A stretch of DNA of 64,000 nucleotides, from NCBI GenBank assembly GCA_019119555.1, contig DWWU01000012.1, forward strand, positions 46,964 through 110,963, in the 5' to 3' direction. Position numbers and translations under genes: made by a program. The notes under the pieces were generated by a model, which was not told where the DNA came from, ran no database searches, and worked only from the letters and a program-made list of their open reading frames with translations. This document shows, piece after piece, positions 32,793 to 41,912 of the stretch. The stretch's first letter is position 1. The number at the start of each line of letters is the position of its first letter. Source of the DNA: Candidatus Fusicatenibacter intestinigallinarum. GTDB taxonomy: Bacteria; Bacillota; Clostridia; Lachnospirales; Lachnospiraceae.

Positions 32793-34451
32793 ATGAAAAA
32801 CAAACTTCTGTTTCTGATAATGGCAGCGGTCCTGCTCCTCACCAGTCTGGTGGGCTGCCGAAGCGGAACCGGCAGCGGAACTCTTCCCTACCCTGATGGC
32901 TGGGTAATCCGGAATACGGATACAGACGAGTCTGACGAATCAAAAGAAGCACACGACGATTCTGAATCAGAAACTTCTGATTCGCAATCATCGGCATCGG
33001 AAGCTTCTGCGTCTGACACGTCAGATCCTGAAGCTTCCCGTGAGGAAACCACAACTTCTGCATCGGAAGCTTCGAGTCAGGCCGCCGCTTCCACAACAAC
33101 AGCCGAGGAAACTTCCGAAGAGGACGCTTCTGCTTCCGAGATCCATTACTTTCTGGATACCTCTCAGAGCATGTATCGTTCTCCGGAAGTGATCACCGTT
33201 CATTCCGCGGCTGAAAAAGCCGGGGCCGGAATGGACAAGCTTCACTATATCCTCGGAGAAGAAGGAGAACTCATGGAAACCGACGAACAACTGGCTCTCA
33301 GCGGCCAGTACGGAACCGGAGCTGTGATCGACGTCATCGGCGCCGCCGACATTCCGGTGGATCCGGAAGGCGTCAATGTACTGACCACAGATCTCCAATC
33401 TGCCAGCACCACCGGCACGGAAATCGGCCGATGGCTGTCCGACACCGGATGCAGCGGGTTTACGTTTTACATATTTACCATGAACTATCAGGGCACAGTA
33501 GAGTTCAGCACCTACACTTCCGCTCAGGCCCTGACGTATGTATCCGTTTCCAACTGCAGCTTTGAACGGGAGTTTCTGATGATTGTCTTCGGGGAAAACA
33601 ACCTGGTCAAAAACTTTGACGAGACCTTCCAGGAAAAGCTGAATCACAGCATGGCCTATGATTTCTGCCATGTCTCCATGACGGACGAATCGGAAGAAAC
33701 CACCGAAAGCCTTCTGACACTGACTTCCAGCAAGTATTTTACAAAAAACCTGGCTGGTATCACCTATGAAAACAACCGGTACTGCTACGGTCTGGAACCG
33801 GCGGACACTTCCGGAACAGACTTCACCCTCTCCAACACCTTCGTCTACAGGAAGTCAGGAAAAAGCGCCAACGACAACACCGAAGCAGTCAGAGTTGTCC
33901 TCTACACAACGCCGGACAGCGAAGTGCCCGCCATCGCCGAACAGAAGGTGTCTGTCCTAGAATATGACTCTGAGACAGAAACCTTTCTTCCCAGCGGCAC
34001 ATCCTTCACCGTGACGGCGGAAGGCCTTCTGGACGGACTTCCCGCCTCCGACGACGAAACGCTGAATACAACCCTGGGCGGCAATCTGATCGCCGGAGAC
34101 GAGCCTGCCTTTGTGGTCACTGTGGAAAACGAAAAGCTTCCGAAAGGTCTGTATGCTGTGGAGACAGAGCTGGTCTGTGAATCAGACGAGCCGGTGAGCC
34201 TGCAGGAATTCGCAGCGGAACACAGCGCGGGACTGGAAGAGTACACAGCCGCCCTGAAAACAGAATGCGAGCCGGTTCTTGTAAACGGAGAACCAAGCGC
34301 CTCCCAGTACACCCGTACAGCCTCCGGCTCTTCCGTATTCAGCCGGCTTCTGAACTTCGAACAGATTGCCGACGAGCTGGCCGCAGCAGGCGCGGAGGCG
34401 GAAGGGGGCAACGACGTCATCCTGTTCCGGGTGATGATTGACAACCGATAA
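32793..34451 (+). CDS. Lipoprotein with Ser/Glu-rich linker and vWA-like domain
   Basis: 552 aa from the ATG at 32793 (AAAGGAAATGCC upstream). The signal peptide ends in a lipobox, LTSLVGC, with Cys22 as the lipid site, so the protein is anchored outside the membrane. Residues 40-118 are low-complexity Ser/Glu/Asp/Ala. A von Willebrand A-like domain starts with HYFLDTSQSM (about residues 119-128), a good match to the DxSxS MIDAS motif, and continues with VLTTDLQS. The last 180 residues are beta-rich and ends in VILFRVMID. First gene of the only rightward operon here. I infer metal-dependent adhesion or assembly at the cell surface. Confidence 0.78.
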   Translation: MKNKLLFLIMAAVLLLTSLVGCRSGTGSGTLPYPDGWVIRNTDTDESDESKEAHDDSESETSDSQSSASEASASDTSDPEASREETTTSASEASSQAAASTTTAEETSEEDASASEIHYFLDTSQSMYRSPEVITVHSAAEKAGAGMDKLHYILGEEGELMETDEQLALSGQYGTGAVIDVIGAADIPVDPEGVNVLTTDLQSASTTGTEIGRWLSDTGCSGFTFYIFTMNYQGTVEFSTYTSAQALTYVSVSNCSFEREFLMIVFGENNLVKNFDETFQEKLNHSMAYDFCHVSMTDESEETTESLLTLTSSKYFTKNLAGITYENNRYCYGLEPADTSGTDFTLSNTFVYRKSGKSANDNTEAVRVVLYTTPDSEVPAIAEQKVSVLEYDSETETFLPSGTSFTVTAEGLLDGLPASDDETLNTTLGGNLIAGDEPAFVVTVENEKLPKGLYAVETELVCESDEPVSLQEFAAEHSAGLEEYTAALKTECEPVLVNGEPSASQYTRTASGSSVFSRLLNFEQIADELAAAGAEAEGGNDVILFRVMIDNR

Positions 34452-34509
34452 CACTGCTTTGCGGCAGTGCAGCATACTGCCGTGCGTATTCAAAAAGGAG
34501 GAGAACACA

Positions 34510-34980
34510 TTGATAAAAAATACAGAATACGGAAATATGGTGAAGGGAATTTTTATCCTGGTGCTGATCACATTTCTGGTGATGGGTGGTCTGTATCCGA
34601 CCGCCTATCTGATGGGAGCCGGGGATACGGCATATTCTTTCAGTGTATATTTTGTTGCGGCTGAGGGGCTTAGTATTACCTTGCTGTATTGGCGTTGGTA
34701 CAAAAAAAGCAATAATCTCGCAAAAGATATGTTCAACAACTCGGAGATGAGAAAAGCCGCCCGTTCATGCGCTGTCCGATATCTGTTGCTCTCCATCGGA
34801 ATAACTCTGGGCATCGCCGCAGTTGCGCTCCTTGTAACGTTTCTGAACCTCATCTTCGTTGGAATCAGTCAGATCTATTCCTTCACCTCTGTATTAAGTG
34901 AATGGCTGATCGGAAACATTACCCTGTGGCTTCTGATGTGGTACTTCGGGCTTCCGAACCGTGTGCTGGGACGTTATTGA
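34510..34980 (+). CDS. Small multi-span membrane protein
   Basis: 156 aa from a TTG at 34510, chosen because AAAGGAGGAG lies eight bases upstream; the ATG at 34537 is the fallback. Four hydrophobic segments are visible (GIFILVLITFLVMGGL, FSVYFVAAEGLSITLLY, LSIGITLGIAAVALLVTF and IGNITLWLLMWYFGL). No known family. It follows the lipoprotein and precedes the tubulin-like gene, so it may tether the cytoplasmic components to the membrane. Confidence 0.72.
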   Translation: MIKNTEYGNMVKGIFILVLITFLVMGGLYPTAYLMGAGDTAYSFSVYFVAAEGLSITLLYWRWYKKSNNLAKDMFNNSEMRKAARSCAVRYLLLSIGITLGIAAVALLVTFLNLIFVGISQIYSFTSVLSEWLIGNITLWLLMWYFGLPNRVLGRY

Positions 34981-34999
34981 TGAAAGGAGGAATGGCAAG

Positions 35000-36613
35000 A
35001 TGATGAGAAAAATGCGCATAATCATTGAAGGGGGAACAGGAGAAGCCTGCTGCGAAAGCAATTTGCAAATGGCAACCACTCTTTCCCTGTTGAAATCACC
35101 CTATCACCTTGCTCCGCATATCTATGAAACCATGGATGCCGGAGGAAAGTTTATCGGAAACATCCAGAAGCTTATGGCCGCGAATCGGGCTCTGGATTTT
35201 CGGAATCCTGATTTTCGTCTGCTGTTTCTGAAAGTCTCCGACGCCAGAAAGACAAAATCAAACGGACAGGAAGAACCTTACAACCTGAGATCTGTTGCCG
35301 ATCCATGGTATCATAATCAGCTGCTGTTCACCAATGATGAACTTGATTTTGACCTTACAAAGGGATATGGCCGAAACCTGAAAATCGGAAGCTTTTCCTG
35401 TATTCACTCGCTTCACCGCGCCATGGAAAATTCGAAAGATAAACTGGAAGGACTGCAGGCGATTATAGACGAAGTAGTAAACGCCAACAACCTTTATCAG
35501 GTAATGGTACCGTATATCGCCGGCGGAGGCGGTGGTGAAGGACGCACCAACATCTGCAAGCACCCGGCTCTTCTGAGAAAAATGTGCATCAAAGCAGTCA
35601 TGCAGGACCGTCATCTGACTGAAGAACAGGCGATCGCATATGTAGAGCGAACTCTGAAAATTGCAGTGATTCTGATCGGATCTGTATTTCGATTCCCGAG
35701 AGGCGGCAATCTGGATCAGGATGTCTCCGGACTCGTCGCGGGAACCCTCGCAAATTATCCTGAGGATTCTGAAAAAGCAGTCAACGCATTCTATCTTCTT
35801 GAACACGACGCCATGCCTGTCCAGGCAGAAAAATTCTGCGATGGTTCCGATGACAAATACAGACATCATCACGCAATTGAGCTGCTTGCTTTTTATGCCA
35901 TCCAGGACTTTTATGAAAAAAGCGACGAGGAGATGACCGTCAAGGGGCCGTATATCGCACGTTATTCATCACCCGGAAACGGCAAAACCACCTGGAAAAC
36001 TCTGGCGCTTCCGGACATCGTTCCCAAAGCGCTTGGCAACAGGCTGTTTTTTGACGCGATGTTGATTCACTGGCTGAAACCGCAGCTTCTTCCAGCCGCC
36101 AGTGGCTCCGGCTCTTTGGTCAACAGTACTGTATTCGAATCCGAATTTCTCGGCAAGCTGTATGGCACAAAAAAATCCAGAGAACTGGAGCGGGCTGTTT
36201 CTTATGAGGAACTGGAAGAGCAGGTTCTGAAACCCTTTTCCATCCTTCTTGACAGAGAACTGTTGTTTCTGGAATGGCTGAGAGATATCTGCCTGACCGG
36301 AAAAAACTGGGAAAACGGCGAGATGCCCACAGAAGACATGAAGACAGAACTGTTCCCTGTCAGTGAGATTGAGAAGCTGATCCGTGCAGCAACGGAATCC
36401 AACCGGCCGGAACCCCTCAGCAGTTTCCAGCTGGACCGTCTGACAGAATGCAACGGCAAGTCTCTCTATTATACCAGACTGACCCCTGATAAAATTCGCA
36501 CCCGGATGAAATACAGAGACGGAAGACATCCGAAACCATTTTCTGTTCTTATGGAAGAACTGTATGATATCTGCGCCGACAGAAAGGAGAAACGCCATGG
36601 CTTTAAATCCTGA
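35000..36613 (+). CDS. Tubulin/FtsZ-like protein (tentative)
   Basis: 537 aa from the ATG at 35000 with AAAGGAGG nine bases before it. The N-terminus MRIIIEGGTGEA gives a strand-glycine turn. At about residue 174 YIAGGGGGEGRTN occupies the place and form of the tubulin signature loop GGGTG(S/T)G, here with Glu. A helix and then VILIGSVFRFPRGG follow, consistent with a GTPase-activation domain of divergent bacterial tubulin-like families. The C-terminal 200 residues are helical and unassigned. If correct it may polymerise with GTP near the membrane. The replaced loop residue and low resemblance elsewhere leave an NAD-binding Rossmann protein possible. Its end overlaps the next gene by 17 bases. 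Confidence 0.5.
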   Translation: MMRKMRIIIEGGTGEACCESNLQMATTLSLLKSPYHLAPHIYETMDAGGKFIGNIQKLMAANRALDFRNPDFRLLFLKVSDARKTKSNGQEEPYNLRSVADPWYHNQLLFTNDELDFDLTKGYGRNLKIGSFSCIHSLHRAMENSKDKLEGLQAIIDEVVNANNLYQVMVPYIAGGGGGEGRTNICKHPALLRKMCIKAVMQDRHLTEEQAIAYVERTLKIAVILIGSVFRFPRGGNLDQDVSGLVAGTLANYPEDSEKAVNAFYLLEHDAMPVQAEKFCDGSDDKYRHHHAIELLAFYAIQDFYEKSDEEMTVKGPYIARYSSPGNGKTTWKTLALPDIVPKALGNRLFFDAMLIHWLKPQLLPAASGSGSLVNSTVFESEFLGKLYGTKKSRELERAVSYEELEEQVLKPFSILLDRELLFLEWLRDICLTGKNWENGEMPTEDMKTELFPVSEIEKLIRAATESNRPEPLSSFQLDRLTECNGKSLYYTRLTPDKIRTRMKYRDGRHPKPFSVLMEELYDICADRKEKRHGFKS

Positions 36614-39600
36614 ATCCAAAGAAATCCGCCAAGCACTCAATCAGTTTCCTGACAAAATTTTTGCGCAGGTGGTTGGCATGCCAATCAGAAGTTCAGCCAA
36701 CCTGATATCCAACCCTGAACAAAGCACAGCAGTACGCCAGAATCCCCGGAGCATCGCCGACCCCTTTGCCTCTCTCATCGCCTTCTGCAACGACCTTCAA
36801 AATCCTGATCCTGCAATTCTGAAGGATTGCATCTATGTCCTGAAAACAATGTATGCAATGGTGGCAGACGCCGATTACCGGGGTGTTTCTGTGACCTATA
36901 ACATTCATGTATTCAAGAAGGAGGACGACTTCGACCAGAGCTGCATCGAACATCTCCAGGAAAGAACCGGATGGAATCAGATGCCGGACCGGGTACTTGT
37001 AATGAACATTGGCGAGCGCGCCTGTGCGATCTTTGATCCGCAGATGCGGATGTTCATCCCGGGAGCCGGATTCAGCACCCGCGAGAAAGCGGAGCAGGCA
37101 TTTACGGAGATGCAGACGGGCATTCTGAAAAACGAATGCGGAGAACAAAAGAGCAATAAAATTGATACCGACAGGTACCTTTCCTCACATCCGAAGGTAA
37201 AAGACAGATACCATGCATTTCTCACCAATATGGCAGAAAACCATATTTCCAGCATCGCGCTGAATCTGCTGCTCTCAGAACTCGGCGGCGTGCTTCCGCC
37301 AGAGAAGATGAAGATCTACAGAGGAGAAATGCTGAAATCTCTCTCCGGAGACGTCCTGGAATATCTCCAGGCTGTTACGGGCGCGGAACCGGACGCAGCG
37401 CGGGCCTTCTGCTGCATGCCCGGAACAAACACAGTATCAAGGCTGCTGGAAGAACCGGCCTTTCTCCTTGTCGGTGAAAAGTCACAGATTAACGCCGGTA
37501 TGGCCTGCATCGGGACAGAACTGGTTGTAATTCCTCCGACAGATAACTGCTCCTCCATCACCGGAGCGAAATATGATTATGCTGATGACAAATCCTACCT
37601 GGAGTTTACCGCGTTTCTGGACGAAACCCTCTATCACAAAATCTACCACCGCCCATCCGGCGGATGGAAGATCTTTCAGCCGGAGGATATCATAGATATG
37701 TTCTACGGTGTTCCGGACTGGCTCCTTTCACGGCATAACTATCTGATCCAGCAATCTATGGCAAATTCGAAAGAGAATCATGAAACCGCCGGTGAAACCA
37801 TCTGGGAGATCTATCCGGAAGATCCCACGACAATCGAGGCAACACTGGAATCAAAGCAGGCCAAGGGATCGTCCTGGACGGTTCTGCAGAGAACTCTGCC
37901 AATCTCCATGCTGAAACTGACCGACAACGAAGGACATGTGCTGGGAACTGTCATACCTCCGGTTTCGCCGGCTTTCAAGAAAGAAAACAACACTATGTAC
38001 ATCTCCCTGGATCCTGCCGGCGCCGAGAGCGTACGTCTCGCGACCATTGCGGGAAGCAGAAACATTTCGGCAGTACCTGACAGCGACCTCCTGGCGCCGC
38101 TGACTCCAATGTCTGAAGAGGCATTGAAAACAGTCGAAAAATTTCGCGCTGTTCTGCCGCGGACCACAGGCCTTCAGACCACTCACTTTGCATCGCTTCT
38201 GCAGAATTTCGATTTGGACGGCACGGGAGACTGGGCCCGCCTGATGATAGAGAGCAGGATATTCCAGCAGAATCAGGAAGAACTGTTTACTGCCCTTCAA
38301 GAATTCACGGGCGACATGACTGATGCTATGACCGCCATCGGCGTCGTGTCGAATCCCAAGGAGATGATCTCCAGATCCGACCTGACTCCGGAAAACAGAG
38401 CAAAATGCATACAGGCTTTGAACTTTTACATTGGGATATTGCTTCTGGAAGGTATCTTCAAAGCCGCAAAAAAAGGATTTTCCATTCAGCATGGGAACCT
38501 GCAGCTGCTGATCTCCTATCCGGAGAACGGATCCGGCCAGAGCGTCACCAGGCTGATGAAAGAAGCAATCGAGGGAGCGATCCAGCTGATAAATGAATAT
38601 CTTACTCCTTCGAATCATCTGGCCGTCGGCTCAAACGTAACTCTCTATTCGGAAAGCGAAGCCACAAACAGATGGCACGAAGAGCACCCGCCGACAAAAG
38701 ACTTTCTGGGCGGTTCGAATGCCACCGGCACGCCGGACTGCGGTTTTTCTACCCACGATTACTCGTTAAGAGTGAACAGACACCTGTATCTGTTCTCACT
38801 GCCCTATGCCGCCCAGCAGCTCACAAACGCAACGCTTGCAAAAGTATATGACGGAAATGACAAGGAACTGATGCGGTGTTTTCACGGCGGCAGTCAGCAG
38901 CTGATGAAAGAGACTCAGGAATCCATCAAAAGAGTGATGAATCCCTCGGTAATGAATTCCTCACACGGAAAGCTGTATGAGCGTCTTGGTTTTGTGCTTG
39001 CGCTGAACCGCCTGTTCAGTGAATGCAATTTTCAGGTGACCGGTGCAAATGCCGACCATCTCCAGCTGCAGGTGCAGCAGATTGTGGAGGCCAAACTGAA
39101 CGTCGCCATACCGGCATACGCCGATACGATGGTCAGAGCAATCCGGGCCGGCGATCTGCATCCCTCTGAAAACCTGATGCTTGCTCCGGTCGGCAAGGGA
39201 TCCCTTGCCATGAACAATACCGGAGAAGGCTTTGAGAAACGCTTTACAGAACGACTGCGAGCGGAAATCAACGCGATGCTCGGCGACAGCAGCGAACCTT
39301 ACACCGGAGAAATCCAGCTTCTTCCGAATAACGACACCCGGAAAGTCAGTGTGGCTGAAGGTATGATTCTTCTGAAGGAAAGAGGCACTGCCAATCGTCC
39401 TGCCGCACAGATTGTCGAAAAGGAGGATCCGACGGAATACTATCTCAGCATAATCTGCGGGGACGACGAAGAAGCAAAGCAAAGCTTCCTGGATCAGCTG
39501 GAGACTCTCAATGGACAGGCGACCAGAAGGCAGTTCCTTACTCTGAAAGAACAGATTTACGATAAAGCCTTTGATGCAATCATCCGGGGGTATACCTATG

Positions 39601-39809
39601 AAATGTTCGAGGAAAGCTTTAATCGCTTCGGCTATACCGGTACCGGCGATGGAAGCTTTGACGAAGCACTCCGCACAACGGCAAAGGATCATTTTGCCAA
39701 TATTTGTTCACAACTGTTGTCCAGCCGGAAAGACCTGATTATGTCCTGTCCCGGTATTGAGAAAGAACTTCTCTGCGGGGCTGTCATCGACCTTGCACTG
39801 GAACGATAG
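36597..39809 (+). CDS. Giant protein with Hsp70/actin-fold-like centre (1,070 aa)
   Basis: The start at 36597 follows AAAGGAG inside the previous gene's last codons. Most of the protein is unfamiliar, but residues 635-760 read in the order expected of an actin/Hsp70 ATPase lobe: LLISYPENG, then YSESEATNRWHEE, then TPDCGFSTHDYSLRV (about 711-725). The last fits the phosphate-2 pattern D-x-G-x-x-T-x-D. N-terminal residues 60-160 are a separate alpha/beta unit. Bacterial tubulin-like proteins are known to occur with large Hsp70-fold partners, so the pairing supports both calls. No transmembrane helices. The assignment is inference from motif order. Confidence 0.5.
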   Translation: MALNPESKEIRQALNQFPDKIFAQVVGMPIRSSANLISNPEQSTAVRQNPRSIADPFASLIAFCNDLQNPDPAILKDCIYVLKTMYAMVADADYRGVSVTYNIHVFKKEDDFDQSCIEHLQERTGWNQMPDRVLVMNIGERACAIFDPQMRMFIPGAGFSTREKAEQAFTEMQTGILKNECGEQKSNKIDTDRYLSSHPKVKDRYHAFLTNMAENHISSIALNLLLSELGGVLPPEKMKIYRGEMLKSLSGDVLEYLQAVTGAEPDAARAFCCMPGTNTVSRLLEEPAFLLVGEKSQINAGMACIGTELVVIPPTDNCSSITGAKYDYADDKSYLEFTAFLDETLYHKIYHRPSGGWKIFQPEDIIDMFYGVPDWLLSRHNYLIQQSMANSKENHETAGETIWEIYPEDPTTIEATLESKQAKGSSWTVLQRTLPISMLKLTDNEGHVLGTVIPPVSPAFKKENNTMYISLDPAGAESVRLATIAGSRNISAVPDSDLLAPLTPMSEEALKTVEKFRAVLPRTTGLQTTHFASLLQNFDLDGTGDWARLMIESRIFQQNQEELFTALQEFTGDMTDAMTAIGVVSNPKEMISRSDLTPENRAKCIQALNFYIGILLLEGIFKAAKKGFSIQHGNLQLLISYPENGSGQSVTRLMKEAIEGAIQLINEYLTPSNHLAVGSNVTLYSESEATNRWHEEHPPTKDFLGGSNATGTPDCGFSTHDYSLRVNRHLYLFSLPYAAQQLTNATLAKVYDGNDKELMRCFHGGSQQLMKETQESIKRVMNPSVMNSSHGKLYERLGFVLALNRLFSECNFQVTGANADHLQLQVQQIVEAKLNVAIPAYADTMVRAIRAGDLHPSENLMLAPVGKGSLAMNNTGEGFEKRFTERLRAEINAMLGDSSEPYTGEIQLLPNNDTRKVSVAEGMILLKERGTANRPAAQIVEKEDPTEYYLSIICGDDEEAKQSFLDQLETLNGQATRRQFLTLKEQIYDKAFDAIIRGYTYEMFEESFNRFGYTGTGDGSFDEALRTTAKDHFANICSQLLSSRKDLIMSCPGIEKELLCGAVIDLALER

Positions 39810-39823
39810 GAGGCTGATGTGTA

Positions 39824-40714
39824 ATGATAAGAGAACAGGCAACTTATTTCGCCGCCGCGCTGTCTCAGTCGGAAAGCACAGCGGATGCCGCCGTACAGGC
39901 GGCGTCCGCCGGCAGCAGGGAACCTCTCATCCTCTGTCTGGTCCTGCTGATCCTGCTCCTGGCAGGTCTGATCCTTCTGAATTTTTCGGCGCTGATCTGG
40001 GAGAGAAGAATCTACAAGGCGACCACGGATATCCGAAAACTTCTTTCTGAGCTGCCAGGGAAAACAGAACGTCCCTCAGAAGATATCCGGCCGGGATTTT
40101 TCTCTGAAATACAGGGCTCCGGCGGCACCGATTCGGAGGATTCCGACGGTTCCGGCGGTTCCCAGGAACCAATCCGGTCCAGGTCGGAAGGACAGAATAC
40201 AGGCTCCTCCTCGCTGCAGGCATCCCGGGATTCCGGTGAAATCCAGGGCGAAAAGGATTCCGGCAAAAAAATCCAAAAAGCAGAAGGATCACGATCAGAC
40301 GCCCCGGATACTTTGCCGGAGCCGACCGTTCATGATCCTTCGCCATATGTGCTCACACCCGCCCAGCCGCATCGTGTCGACGGACTGATTGTCAACAGCG
40401 CAGTCTATTACAATCTTTCCGAAAGAATTTTCTTCGATCGGAGCAACTCCGGCCGGGAACCGTTCGATCTGTTTTCTGACGATACGGTTTTACCGGCACA
40501 GGACTGTTTTCAGATATCCAGCACAGCCGCCTATTATCAGAATCAGAATTTTCACCGTGTTTTTGATTTTATTACCACAAGCGGCGCGCCTGCGGCATTG
40601 ACCGGGAGAATAAAGCTCCTGAAGACAGAGCGCCCGGCAACTGTAGCATACGAGCAGAACAGAATTTACCTGAAACAAAAAGGAATCCTCATTGTAGAAG
40701 AAAGGCAGGGCTGA
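39824..40714 (+). CDS. Single-span membrane protein with disordered linker
   Basis: 296 aa; ATG at 39824 after AGGAGG. One membrane helix (LILCLVLLILLLAGLILLN, about 36-54) is followed by a Ser/Gly/Glu/Asp-rich disordered stretch (about 75-170). A C-terminal beta domain starts near VDGLIVNSAVYYNL and ends ILIVEERQG. The basic RRIYKATTDIRKL after the helix puts the large C-terminal part in the cytoplasm. Probably a membrane scaffold for the tubulin-like and Hsp70-like partners. Family unknown. Confidence 0.7.
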   Translation: MIREQATYFAAALSQSESTADAAVQAASAGSREPLILCLVLLILLLAGLILLNFSALIWERRIYKATTDIRKLLSELPGKTERPSEDIRPGFFSEIQGSGGTDSEDSDGSGGSQEPIRSRSEGQNTGSSSLQASRDSGEIQGEKDSGKKIQKAEGSRSDAPDTLPEPTVHDPSPYVLTPAQPHRVDGLIVNSAVYYNLSERIFFDRSNSGREPFDLFSDDTVLPAQDCFQISSTAAYYQNQNFHRVFDFITTSGAPAALTGRIKLLKTERPATVAYEQNRIYLKQKGILIVEERQG

Positions 40715-40717
40715 CAC

Positions 40718-41056
40718 ATGAAAAAACTGATCCGAATCGTATTTACTTTCCTGATCCTTGCAGGGCTGGGCATCCTGCTGATCACCACACGTCCGTCAGA
40801 GCACGACTTCGCTCAGTGGTACGCAGAGAAAAACGAAAGCGGCCTGGGAAGCTTTTTCGACGACGCATTCATCGCTCTGGTGGAGGCGAGAACAGAAACC
40901 AGCGATTACCTGGTCTTCTCCATATTTGAGCTGGACGGCGAAGAACGGTACGTGGGAATTCTCGGAAACATCTTCGGAAGAAATTCCGCGGAACAGGCAA
41001 AACAGACGCTGGACCGCCTGATCGACCAGGCGCGCAGCACAATCAGCGGGCAGTGA
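40718..41056 (+). CDS. DUF4359-like small exported or anchored protein
   Basis: 112 aa. An N-terminal membrane helix (LIRIVFTFLILAGLGILLIT) with two preceding Lys acts as signal anchor. The remaining 85 residues contain HDFAQWYAEK and YLVFSIFELDGEERYVGILGNIF broken as DYLVFSIFELD and RYVGILGNIF, which is the core pattern of DUF4359 proteins. Those are small extracytoplasmic proteins of unknown role. It starts three bases after the previous stop, so it is translationally linked. Confidence 0.66.
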   Translation: MKKLIRIVFTFLILAGLGILLITTRPSEHDFAQWYAEKNESGLGSFFDDAFIALVEARTETSDYLVFSIFELDGEERYVGILGNIFGRNSAEQAKQTLDRLIDQARSTISGQ

Positions 41057-41058
41057 CG

Positions 41059-41099
41059 GACGGCCTGCCGGAGCCGCAGAAAGCTTCCGGCAGGCCGTC
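41059..41099 (+). terminator. GC-rich hairpin inside the rightward operon
   Basis: Perfect 14-bp stem GACGGCCTGCCGGA/TCCGGCAGGCCGTC with a 13-base loop, directly after the DUF4359-like stop. No T run follows, so it more likely stabilises the upstream mRNA or causes partial termination before the last two genes. Confidence 0.5.
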
Positions 41100-41132
41100 T
41101 GTTGCAGGCAGACGCATCAGAAGGAGATCATC

Positions 41133-41912
41133 ATGACGAAAAAAGACTTAGAACAATACTTCATTCCATCGCTCACCCTTCTGGAGACAGATCTTACCGA
41201 AACAGAGCTGCTCTTCCGGAAAATAATATTCACGGAACAGGCCTTCCCCTCGCAGAAAAGACAGCCGGCATACGGCCCGGAGGAAGCCGGATATGTATTC
41301 TTTCGCTGGAGCTACGAACTCCCCGGCGGGCCGTTTACCGGTCTGAAAAAACTGATCCTGGAAATCCGACGCAGAACGGGCCTGCGAAGCAGCTACCGCG
41401 GAATCGTCGGAATCGACGTCACTCCCTGGAAAAGTCATGAGAAAGAGGAATATTTCCAGATCATGCAGAAATATCTGTACGACAACAGCAAAGAATGGGA
41501 CCTGGTATACATCTGTTCCGGATATTCGCCCGGAGAGCTTTCCGACCTTCGGCGCGTCTGCGCAAATTATTTTATTCTTCACAGCCGGCGGGCATATGTA
41601 TACAGCCAGGAAACATTGAGCCGGTACGTTCAGAATGCTTTTTCCCACTTCGGTGTGACGGCAGACAAAAAAGCTGTGCAGGAGCTTGCGGCAGCGCTGG
41701 GCGCCAGACTTCCGATGGAGAACAGAACCCTTCCGGTCATCCGGCGAATCGCATATGAGATTCTCTGCCGGGAAACAGAACAAAAAGAAAAGGTTCTGAG
41801 AATTTCCGAAAAATCAGTGAAGCAATATCTGCAGGAACCGGAAAGCTCTCTGGCTATTCTGGCCGGAACCTGCCTGGGAACGGAGTATGAAGCGTATGAA
41901 ACAGCTATATAG
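41133..41912 (+). CDS. Uncharacterised 259-aa protein, possible truncated AAA-like domain
   Basis: ATG at 41133 after AGAAGGAG. No Walker A is present. The stretch IVGIDVTPWKSHEKEEYF, DLVYICSGYSPGELSDLRR, then SQETLSRYVQNAFSHFGV and a helical tail, resembles the sensor-1 strand and lid helices of AAA ATPases. This suggests a nucleotide-free partner for the VirD4/TraG-like ATPase that follows it with a 17-base overlap. Highly tentative; a fully new fold is equally possible. Confidence 0.55.
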   Translation: MTKKDLEQYFIPSLTLLETDLTETELLFRKIIFTEQAFPSQKRQPAYGPEEAGYVFFRWSYELPGGPFTGLKKLILEIRRRTGLRSSYRGIVGIDVTPWKSHEKEEYFQIMQKYLYDNSKEWDLVYICSGYSPGELSDLRRVCANYFILHSRRAYVYSQETLSRYVQNAFSHFGVTADKKAVQELAAALGARLPMENRTLPVIRRIAYEILCRETEQKEKVLRISEKSVKQYLQEPESSLAILAGTCLGTEYEAYETAI